Positions 26,499 to 37,900 of a stretch of DNA of 64,000 nt are shown piece after piece (the stretch's first letter is position 1; each line of letters opens with the position of its first letter). The notes beneath the pieces are model-generated. The model was not told the DNA's origin and searched no databases. It saw only the letters and a program-made list of their open reading frames with translations. The stretch covers positions 65,751,919-65,815,918 of the forward strand of contig JBCFYV010000001.1 in NCBI GenBank assembly GCA_039000515.1. Reading direction: 5' to 3'. The position numbers were made by a program, and so were the translations under genes. The stretch is from Timema cristinae (lineage: Eukaryota; Arthropoda; Insecta; Phasmatodea; Timematidae).

Positions 26499-29400
26499 TG
26501 TTTCTAGACAAATCATGTTTTTAATTTCCCTGACTTTTACAGAGCATATCTTTCAAAACACCTATGGTTATTATTACAACTTACAATTCAATTAATTCAG
26601 ATTTTTTCCATATGAATATTATTTAATGTACATAACAGCTCAGAATGGCTCACCGTTTTGATACAAACCACACCAACCCTGACAAAACAGTAGCACTTCA
26701 TGCTATAGTACTAGAGTTATACGAGCGTCTCACCTTCGTAGGTGGGAGCTTGCTCACCAATATATTACCAAATACAGGCATCTTTGTCTCAACCTTAAGA
26801 TCACCTTCTCTTCTTTTCTTACAAGCAGGCCTACTCACACCAGTCAGTAATTTATTTATAAACAATAATAATAAATAATGACTGATAATTTAATGATAAA
26901 ATATAATATAAATACTAGAGCTGGGCCGATCAGTCCGATGCCGATCATTTGTTTCCGATTAGGCCGATCACTGATGCCGATTATTTTGGTTTTCAAGTTG
27001 TATATGTGTATAAAGTAAAATGACTCTTAAAGCAAAAAAAAAAGTTACTTTTACTAGTTTTATAATGTCCAATATAGGTTTGTTTTAGTAACATGTAAAG
27101 AGAAACTTTTAAAATGTAAAGGTTGTTTAATTATTCCTTCTTATTGTTACTGTTAAGACAACTGAACTTGTCATTAAACAAAACCAAATCACAATAATAA
27201 ACAGCAAATTTAAATATAATGTCCATGAAAAAAAAAATAAAGGCACACATATTTCTGTACACAAGGAGAATATACCCCTTTTGATTTAGGTTAAACACAG
27301 ACTTATATACCGGTACATGTTAAATAATAAAAATATGGTTTAACATTCATGATTAAATAGGCCTACTGACCCTTTCATTAGACAAAGACACATCATAATC
27401 AACAAATTTAAATTGAATGTAAATGATAAAAATAATCAAGGCACACATATTTTTGCACACAAGGAGAATAGGCCTGCACCTATTTTATTTTTAGATGAAA
27501 GAGGGATTTTTACATCCAATGTCTATTAAAATATGGCTTCATTATTATAATTAAATAACTGTAACTAAGATCATGTTTACCCAAATACCCGCCTCGGTGG
27601 CGTAGTTGGCTAACGTGCTTGTTGTGTTGAGCTCGACTGCTGAGGACGGGGAGATCGAGTGAACTGGGGGTGGTTTTTCCTAAATGGTTTCCCACTCTCC
27701 CTCCATGCAAATGCGGGCTCACTTCCTATAATTCAACCTTCCCAATTCCTAATCCATTAGCGAAATTAGTACTTAAAGCATATATAACCCGAACGGGTTA
27801 TATTCTTTACCCAAATGAAAATTGTTTCGATAATATAAAAAATTTCTTACCAAATATTACACTTGAATAAACTTAACATAATTAGGCTTATTAAAAGTAT
27901 GTTTACTGATGTGTGTATTTAAAAATACCAGCATCTTGACTTTGTTTGGGTGTAGTGAGCTTCTGTTTCTATCACGGACCAATCCCGCTGTGCTGAAGAG
28001 TCTCTCTGATGCTACGGACCCTGTAGGCGAAGTAAGGTACTTGCTCGCCATTTGTTTTAGGGTTTTAAAGGGGGAGCTTCTCCAGTAATTGAAAGGGGAT
28101 TGGTTGGCAGCCAATAATGGTTCCAACAAATACCTTTCTAATTGTATTTTGGGTGACATTACATTATTAGGCCTAGTCTGGATATTAATCGGGAGCAAAC
28201 AGAAGCCATATGTCCTGAAGCAGTCTCAACTCTACTCAGCTTAGCCTTTTGAAGATTGGGGGGAACTGAACACATCAACTTTGTATCTAGGATCCAATAT
28301 TGTGCAACACATCTTTCACTTTGGGGCCAAGAGATTTGTCCTGGTTTGATTCCGTGTCTAGTTTGATACCGGGATTACTTCTGATATGGTAGTTTGTTCA
28401 TTGCTGATTGCTAATGTAGCCTTGTGAAATGTTTCTAAGACTGCGAGTACCTTCTCCATAAGGGACCAATCATGAGTAGATAGATCTACATTCAGGTTTA
28501 GGCCAGGGAGAAGATACATCACTGATTTCCTTTGACTGTGCAGTCTGTCGAGCAAAAGGTAGGTGGAGTTTCACCGTGTTGGTTCATCCTGGATTAAGTG
28601 GCATTTGGGTAGATTGTTTGCCATTTGAGACTCATTCATTTTTTTGCTGGAAATTAATGAGTGTTTGAAATGACCAACTACATGTCTTGCATGGGCACAC
28701 ATGTCACTCACATTTTGTTGGTTCAACAACACGTGATGAACCACAAGTTGAAGTGTATGGGCAGCGCATGGTACATGATTCACTTCAGCTTGTTGCGGTG
28801 CAAGAGTAATGTTTCGTGCATTGTCACTGACTACACTATGGATCTGAGACTTTGAAATACCCCAGTCCTTGATGGTATCATTAAAAAACTCTGCAATATT
28901 CTGTGCATTGTGATACTCTGGAGTAAAGGGTGTAACCTCCAAACAAAGACTTACATAAACAAAGTCTTCGCTAAAAAAAATGGGACGTCAATGACATATA
29001 GTCCTGTTTAGCTATAGACGACCACATGTCAATTGTTAGACTAATGTACTGAACATTGTTTAGCTGTTCCTGTGTTTTATTTCTCACTTCTTCATACATT
29101 CTGGGATTACTTTCCGTGAAAATGTAGTCCTATCTGGTAATTTATAGCAAGGCTCAATATAGCTGATTAAATTCTTAAAACCTAAAAATAAAAGGATTTG
29201 TTTGTAAATTATAAACATAAATATTGGTTTATATTATTTTGCTGTTTGGCAAAATCATGTAAGTTTTAGGTTAGGTAGGGTGAAATGTGATTATATTAGG
29301 TTCCTAGGCCTAAATGATCGAAATTAGAGGTCCAGGAAACTTTTTGGTAAGCATAAATATTTTAATTGGCATAAAACTATATTGATTGAAAAAATTAAGT

Positions 29401-31934
29401 TTGAGTAAGCTAAGTTAGACCTTAGACTTAGACTTCAACAATACTAAATGGCTGCAAATAGAGGCACATCATTTCTCCAATCCGATTAGTTATCCCTAGA
29501 GATTTTGGGTGAGAACTGTTGTATTCAGTTTTTTGATCAGCACATACTTTCATTTGAACACTACTCCCACTAATTGATGTAGATGAAAAACTATGTGTAG
29601 AACCACAACTTGAGGCATCAAAATTTTTACCAGATATTATAGGCTTACTCCCTTTTGAAATTTCACTGTGGCGAAACACGCTCAAATGTCTTGACAAATT
29701 AGAGGTTGTGAAGCCCCTTGAACTTGTGCCCCCACGTGAAATTGTTTTTGTACAAAATGAACACACAGATTTTGAGTTATCATTTGGATTTATCGCAAAA
29801 TAGTCCCACACAAAACTGTTTTTAATACTCAGAGACATATTGGAAAAAAACCTCACTTCATTATGATAAAATAAATAATATACGTGCCACAAAAGGCCTT
29901 TTTTCAGGGTTTTTTATTGAAGAAATATAACATTTATTTAAATTTACTTTTAACTTTTAAATAAAATATAAATATCAATATAATATTTGTATTAATTCAA
30001 TTCATATTGAAATATGAGCGAAACAAATTTCCTGCCAGTGGAAAGGTTTGTACTTGCATTAAAAGAAAAATGGTTTCCATTTAAACAAAATGTGCACATG
30101 TGTGTACGTCTGATGTTTCATTTTTTGGGCATCTTTAACAAATTGACATAAAACAACACCAATCTGCTAATATAATATTTTATTTTATAATTATTAGATT
30201 TGTTACCTGTGGGCATTTTTATTTCTAATAACGCGCATAAATTGGAAAAAGGCCTATGGTAAATATATTTATTTTGATATATTTTGTTAGAATGTTGGAT
30301 GTACTGTTTATTGCAAACGTAAGTCGCTAAGATAAAGCTAATTATTGAAAGATTACATATGAGAGAAAAGGGATAAAAATATTTTTTAAATATTTTTAGG
30401 ACTTAAAATATATCCACACATTTTGAAAAATCGGCATAAATAATCGGAGATTGAAACACTAATAATCGGAATCACCGGTTATGCGATAATCGGCCGATGA
30501 TCAGATTAATAATCGGCATCAGCCCAGCCCTAATAAATACAGCAGTCTATCTATCTAGAAAGAGTAAAGACACATGTTTGAAGGCAACAACAGTAGGTAT
30601 TTAACAGTTTGTTCTAATTTACCGGGTTGTGGGTTGATTCTGTCAAGTGCTTGGTCTCCCACCAATCAGATGTCCACTCCCAAACATTTCCTATCATGTT
30701 GTGAAGGCCAAAAGTGCTACTGGGGAATGCTGTGACCGGGGCTGTCCCGATGTATCCGTCTTCTCCCGTGTCTTTTTCCGGAAACTTTCCCTGCCAGATA
30801 TTCACTCTGAAACATTAAACCTCTCAGGTTGGCGGAAAGAGCCAATTACACTCTGGTGACAATCTACATAGATCTGTCATAAACTGACAGTATTACACTC
30901 TGGTGACAATCTACATAGATCTGTCATAAACTGACAGTATTACACTCTGGTGACTATCTACATAGATCTGTCATAAACTGACAGTATTACACTCTGGTGA
31001 CAATCTACATAGATCTGTCATAAACTGACAGTATTACACTCTGGTGACAATCTACATAGATCTGTCATAAACTGACAGTATTCCACTCTGGTGACAATCT
31101 ACATAGATCTGTCATAAACTGACAGTATTACACTCTGGTGACAATCTACATAGATCTGTCATAAACTGACAGTATTACACTCTGGTGACAATCTACATAG
31201 ATCTGTCATAAAGTGACAGTATTCCAGATAAGCACTTATGGTTATAATTAGATTTGGGTCAATCCACTAGTTTACGAATCTGAATCTCCAATCTACCTTC
31301 TAATCCCGAATCTGAATTTGAATCTTAGGAAAAATGATGAACATAATATGAAATATAAATAAAATAGAATTATATAAAATACAAATAGTAGCTAAATGTT
31401 AACATTCTTTCTTATAATTCATTTATTATAACATTCATACATTCAGTTAAGTGTTAATTAGAGTTATAAAACAAATTTCACTTAAACAATTGAATTTTTT
31501 TTAAAGGATTTTTGTCTTGAATTTGATTTTCTTGAATCCTTGATCTCAAACATCCTTAAGGATTCGGGAATTCCAGAGTCCATCTCTGGTTATGATTAAA
31601 GAATAAATAGTAGTGAGGTGCTCACTGTATGTCAGGAATAATTTAAAGGTGAGTAACGCTCTAAATAGCTCTCAGGGGTATCTGGACTTAGGACTACTTC
31701 AAACATCTTGGAGAGGAGTCTAATTTTTTTAAAGTTTCCAGATGAGGAATCTCAAATTAAGCTTCTAAGGCAATTCAATTTTCAAATATTTTCTCAGGTA
31801 CAGGCCAGGTAAAGTCCCTGGCCTGGATCCCCCTTTGATTTGGAATACTTTTTTTTTTACTTTTTCTAATATCCCGCCCTCCACCTTACACAAATAAGGT
31901 TTTGCCACCACTGGGTGTACATCATCACCATCAA

Positions 31935-31967
<33 letters not shown>

Positions 31968-34900
31968 TAACTGTTTCCAGCCTGTGGCCGGGTCACTTTA
32001 TTAAAATGCCTCCATCTTCGTTTATCTTTCCTCCACTCTTCTTCCTTTAATTCCTTCCATCCTTCTCCTCTCACTTGAACACTTTCTGTTATCTGTTCCT
32101 CCCATCGCTCTCTTGGCCTTTCTTCAAGTTTTTTCCCTACTTGCTTCATTTCCATCATTTGCTTTGGTATCCTCTTCTTTTCCATCTTCATAACATGTCC
32201 ATACCCTCTCAGTCTTGCTTCCTCTACTATCTCGTGTACTTCCTGTATTCTATTCTTTCCCGTATAACTTCATATCTAATCTTGTTTCTCCTTGTGACAG
32301 CTAACATGCTACTCGCTAACTTTATTCTCATAGTCTCCACTTTTGTAGTCTCTCTTACATTCACTGTCCATGTTTCTGCTACTGCATGTGACAATAGGTA
32401 CAAAGTACGCCCTGTACAACACTTCAAGGGCACTTCAAGGAGACTCCCCTTCTCCATAACAGGTATCTCACGCACCTATAGAACAACTCTCCATAACAGA
32501 TCTCTTACACACCTATAAACAACTCTCTCTACTGTCCTTTTTTCATTAAGTCCTTTATACTTACACCTTTCTCCAAAATCCCGCTTCCAAGATATTTTAC
32601 ATTCTGTACTTTTCTCAGCTCTACTCCATCCAACCCTATAGCTTTATTAGACCTTACCCTCTTCCTTTGCATTGCCATCACTTCACACTTTGCCATGCTA
32701 TATTTAATTCCACACTCTTTCACTTCCTCATTCCATTTCTGTGCTTCCTGTTCCTTCTCCCACACTTGTACATATTCCACTATTTAACTTGTCTACTCTC
32801 TATACTCGTGAGCATTCAACACAAGTGGAATAATGACATTTTGATACAGACCTTTAAAAAAGTGTCAAGATGATGTAGACCAGGGATCATCAACCTTTTT
32901 AGGTCCAAGGACCAAAGTTTTCGTCTCTAGTTGGCCCACGGGCAGCAGCACTGTACCCACAACATTTTGATTGAATAAATATTTAAATATTCCTCTTAGC
33001 TCATTCTTATATATTTATAATATTCAAACTAGGGACAAGGACTGTCTCCCACAGGTAGAGTTTCTGATTGCTCACAAAGCATGCTCTCTGTAGTTTTTTC
33101 CTATTTTTTAATTTTCCATAGCAGAAGGTAGCATGATTTGTCTTGTCTTCTAGAGTTATTATTTGCACATTTGTTTTAAAACGCAAAAGTGTGTTAGGTT
33201 AATGAATGTGTGTTCTTACAATGTGCAGACAGGAGAGAGAGTCCCATTAGTTCTGATGGCATCCTCCAATCCTCAAACTCTCTAATAAATCTAATGCACT
33301 TAGTAACACTATTCGGGTTATTGTCTACAAACTGGGTATTTTGAGGGTGAAAAATGGAGAAATTCAAATGTGAAAAAAAAAAATTTTCAATTTTATAATT
33401 AAGTTCTAAACATTATTAAAATGATGACATTTAAAGGAACACTTTTAATTTTTATTATTTTAGTATTTATTTGCAAATATTAATATATAGGTTAACAGGG
33501 GAATGATGCCATAAGCAGGGGAATGACTTTAAGTATAAAATATTTTCAACTAATGTTGCTAACTTTCAATTTTAGCTTAAAATATGTTTCATAACAACAT
33601 TTTGTAAACATTAAATACTAAATCAATAATTGTAAAGAAAGTGAAATTAAAAAACATTTAGCTCTAATGTTGTTCAAATACATCAACTGCAGTTGGAAAT
33701 TTATAAAACACTCTGTTCCCACGTAACACAAGGGATGGTTCTGGAAGAATTGAAACTATTTGTTCAAATGAAATGTATGAAACATCATCTTCATCGCGTT
33801 TGAAGAGCTGAATTCCTCTTTGGTCACTAACTCTAAAGTACATTACTTTGATGTCACCATCTTCCTCTACTTGGTTCTGGCAAACTGCAACATACCTATA
33901 TTTACGATTTTGTTTAGAAAATTTGTTACCAGTTAATTGAATGAGTACAAATGTTCCAGTTTTTAAATTTTCTACACTTAAAGGGAGCCTATTTACTGAA
34001 ACATTGTTTTCATTGCCTTCATCATTTTCACTACTCGAGTAAACATCTTCGTAACGCAATTCTTTGCCGTGTTTTGGCTGATGACCGACAGCAAGTTCAT
34101 CTTCCGAAAAACATGATATTTTAGATTCATATCTCAGTGTGCCAATTTCGTAATGTATGCACCTTTGACACTTAAAACAACTAAGATTTCGTAAGCTCAG
34201 AATACCAGATTTTGCATCCCCAACTACTTGATGTACTTGCATGGTACCATAAAAACGTTTCAAGCATTTTTGTTCTAACTGTAATGATACACTTTCAATT
34301 TGGTCATTGGCTATTGCAATAATATCTATCCCAAGAACATTTTCAGTTAGAGTTGTTATTAAAGTTTCAAATGAGGCTACATCATTTCCTTCCGCCACAA
34401 GCCTGTCTGCTGTCCTTTTACATACTGCCCCAACACCATCGGGAGCACCTTTCCCATGGCCAGCTTCCAAATAATTCCAAGTAAATTTCTTTAATTTGGG
34501 ATAGAATTTATCAAGTTTTGTTGCCAAAACATAAAACATGGTCTTGTTGCGATATTGTGTAGCTGGACTATCACTTAAAAAGTGAAGTGTGTCAACCTCA
34601 TAATTATTTTCAATGTAGTTCAAAACTGGTTGGAGGTGAGCCCAGATAGCTGGTACATTGTGCTGGAGTGATTCTGATAGTGTACTAAAGCATTTAGTCG
34701 TCAACTCTCCATTAGATTCTCTCGAGTAAACAACAACCGTATGCAGTGATATCTGTTGTCGTGATCCCCCAAAGTGGAAGCTTTGAGTTTCCTCAGCATA
34801 TTTTAAAGAGTAGTTTTCGCTGAAGTCCATATGAACTAGAGCTTCATTTTCTGCAAGTTTTGTTTTCAATGTTACTATCTCATTATATTGATGTAGTGCT

Positions 34901-37900
34901 CTCCCTTCATGTTTTAAGAAACATATTATATGCTTCTCAAATTCTTGCACCATATCAAAGATTGTGGTTTCGATCAAACCTTTAGTCATTTTGATAACAG
35001 TTTTTTCTTTTAGGATTTTTGTGTCAAAGAAACTTTCTTTCTTTGGCATCCATTTGAAATAATGTCCAGCTTTATTGGCAATAAAGTCACTATATGAAGA
35101 TTTACAACCCATGCAAATGTCACATTCACGTAAAAGACATTTTTCAGTTTTGTAGACACAACAGAATTCTTCCACAACACCAGCAGTTGTATTTTTCCCT
35201 AAAACGCCTACCTTGAACAATCCCTTGATCAATAGTTCCATGTTTATATGTGTGATACACTTACAAGTATCTCGATCACTCACTCTCATTGGTTTCACCC
35301 AAAATGGACGGTGTCTGCAGAAAAATTCATAGCTAACCAATTTATCTGGATAATCCTTCAAAAACTTCTTATGAAGGTTTCTCAATGTGTCATTCAGATA
35401 CCGTTTTTGTTTTGTCACTTTTTTTTTTGTGATGAAGTCTTTCTTTCCAGGACAAATTCGACTGTTGCTGTCCAATTCTAAAAAGTTTTCTATCTCATCC
35501 TTTCTTATGTTCATTAATTGGAAATATTTTTTCGTCTTTCTCTCATATTTCAAATCAAAAGGTTTGCTTCCAATTGTTGATAGTGCCTTATGACATTTCA
35601 AAACATTTGAACACTGCCTGTAAAGACGATACTTCTTAATTACTTTCCCTGCAATAATCTTTTTAAATAATTGCTTTTCTTTGTCTGAATCTACCTTCTT
35701 GTAGTTTTCATTAAGTTGATCTTTGATAGCTTCAGCAAACAGAAGTGTCTTAACAACTTGAGGACTTGGTCTTACTTCTTTTCTTAGCATTTGTTTAACA
35801 CGGGTGCTGGGAGTAGGTGGGCATTGGCTTTTATTTTTCTGTAAACGTTCACATCTTTTCCTGTATTTTTGGACATCCCTTCTTAGTTTGTTTATCAACT
35901 CGTCCTTTTTCTTAAACTCTCTATTACGTCTTTTTCTAAATCTCATAGCTCTTTTCATTGCAGATTTTGTTCTTTTTGTTGTTGAAGCACCTATTTCAGA
36001 AACAGAGTCTGGTTGATCTATATCTTGCAGGTTAGTGTTTTGATTCTCTTTTGCTTTGAGGTTAGTTCTGTAATTTTTAGAATTAACCCTCCATTGTTTC
36101 CGTTTCTTCCTTTGTTCACGTGGGGTTTGATCTTTGATAGGTTTTACAATTTTCTTCTCTTTCTTCTTCAAATATTTCAGTCGTTCCTTTTGCCTTTGCT
36201 CTTCTCTCTTCACTGGATCATTTTTAATATTTTTATAACGCTCCTGTTCTGCTTTTCTTTTCCTATTTAACTTCTCTTCCTCACTAACTATATTTTTCCT
36301 ACTCTTCTTCATGATGTTTTAAAAGTACCTAAAAAATAATAAATCAATTAATCTTAAGTAGGCTAGGATATTAAAATGACTAGCTGACCACAATTTAAAA
36401 ACAAAGTACCTATTAGACCTATTTGTTAAAAAAAAAGAATCATCATTGATGGCTAAATACAGATATTTTAGCTAATTTTTTTGAGTCAAATTACTCAATT
36501 TATAGGCCTAGTTTCTTAATAACTACTTTCCTAAATGTATTACTAAAATAAATAATCCTCTCAAATTGTGACTACTATATCATTTAATCATTAAATTATA
36601 TAAGCATTTTAGGCTAGTTATGTATTATTTATATTTAATAAAATAGGTAAACATTAATAGAAACATGATAATTTGAAGAATATTGTTTATAATACATGAA
36701 AGTTCTAGTTAATCATTCCCCTGGCTTACCAGTCATTCCCCTGCCCAAAGAAAGTACAGGGGAATGACTCCAGGGGAATGATGATTATGAGGTTATGAGC
36801 TTGAATTATCCATGTGGCTTATTCTAAAATACTTAAAAATGTGTCTATGGAAACATATTATTATTGTTTCTATTGTTGATAACATATAAACTTTATAATA
36901 CAATAAATAAGCCATTTTAAACTCACCAGGGGAATAATGCTTTCATTAGTGACAGTGCAACATTTAAGAGCAACAATGAACACAGAAAAGAATATTCACA
37001 TACAAAGACAATTATTAGAATAGAAATGTCAACTGCACAACTTCTTTTAATTATTTATTCCAATAATAATGCAGCTAGCTCTATCTCTTAGTTGGGAAAT
37101 TAACTAATGATCTACCATAGAAATTACAAATGAAAACTGGAGACATGATATAAAACTCAAATTAAGATGTTATGGAAGGTTTTTTTTAATAAACACTAAT
37201 TATTTAAGATACATATATGTATTAGTACTTTTATATTGTCTAAAGTTTAAAAAAATGTGCTGTATTTATTTGAGTATTTAATCAATTAGTTACTGAATCT
37301 GTAGTTAGGACAATACAGGGGAATGATGTTTTACATATACATATTTTTTTAAATTTAAATGTAGAACTAGTAGAAAGAAATTAATGTTAGCATTAAATCA
37401 ACATTACAACAACTTAATAAACTTTCAAGTATAAAACATCTACATAGCTATTATATATAATAAGAGTTTAGGGACATTAAAAGACCCAGTTTGTAGACAA
37501 TCACCCATTCATGATTATAAAAAAAACTCAAGCATACGAGTTTAATGTGCACAGCAATAAGATTGGTACACCCGTGCCTGTATTTAATATATACGTGTAG
37601 TAGTATTTAAGTTAGTTTAGCAATTCAGGTGTTGCGGGGTTACGATCACACTCCCTGACGAGGTTGGCTCAGCTTGACAGGATTATGTTGGGTCCTTTTC
37701 TCTGTTGCGACAGGCTATGTCGTGCAAGAGTGTTAAAGCTGTCCGCTCGATGCCTTCTGCCATGGTATGTTTTATTGGCATGTTGGTGCTCAACTCTGCT
37801 AGTCCATTTGCTCATGGAAAGTGAAGACTGCTGGTGATGTGGTTGAACCCATACTCCTCACCAATTGTACAGGGTCCTGGAGCTGCTAGTGATGACATGA

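Larger units (their letters stand above)
26916..30532 (-). mobile_element. hAT DNA transposon, decayed, 8-bp TSD
   Basis: The ends are TAGAGCTGGGCCGAT (26916) and, on the other strand, TAGGGCTGGGCTGAT (30532). They are flanked by a perfect 8-bp target duplication ATAAATAC at 26908-26915 and 30533-30540, the hAT signature. Both ends carry about six subterminal CCGAT/ATCGG copies, likely transposase-binding sites. The minus-strand interior encodes a broken BED-finger hAT transposase. It sits in SUMF1 intron 3, in the same orientation as the gene. Confidence 0.95.
33315..37506 (-). mobile_element. Complete DNA transposon, Sola-like, 4-bp TSD ATTC
   Basis: A 4192-bp element. The left end is GGGTTATTGTCTACAAACTG (33315). 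The right end reads GGGTGATTGTCTACAAACTG on the other strand (37506). The TIR is about 26 bp with two mismatches. The 4-bp direct repeat ATTC flanks it at 33311-33314 and 37507-37510. Inside lies one intact 882-codon ORF and eight subterminal copies of CAGGGGAATGA: two on the left, six on the right. A 4-bp TSD and a single large transposase fit Sola elements, as I recall the family; TTAA-specific families are excluded by the TSD. It sits in SUMF1 intron 2, in the sense direction. Confidence 0.9.

Noticed and set aside
26645..26878. 77-codon plus-strand ORF upstream of the hAT element
   Set aside because: No motif, ends in (AAT)n sequence and has no support as an exon.
32075..32518. 147-codon plus-strand ORF rich in Phe, Leu and Ser
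   Set aside because: It is the antisense of the LINE B C-terminal coding region on the minus strand.
33664..36312. The 882-codon ORF as an ordinary host gene
   Set aside because: Exact TIRs, a TSD and iterons bracket it, so a transposon origin is much more likely. Later domestication cannot be excluded from one copy.
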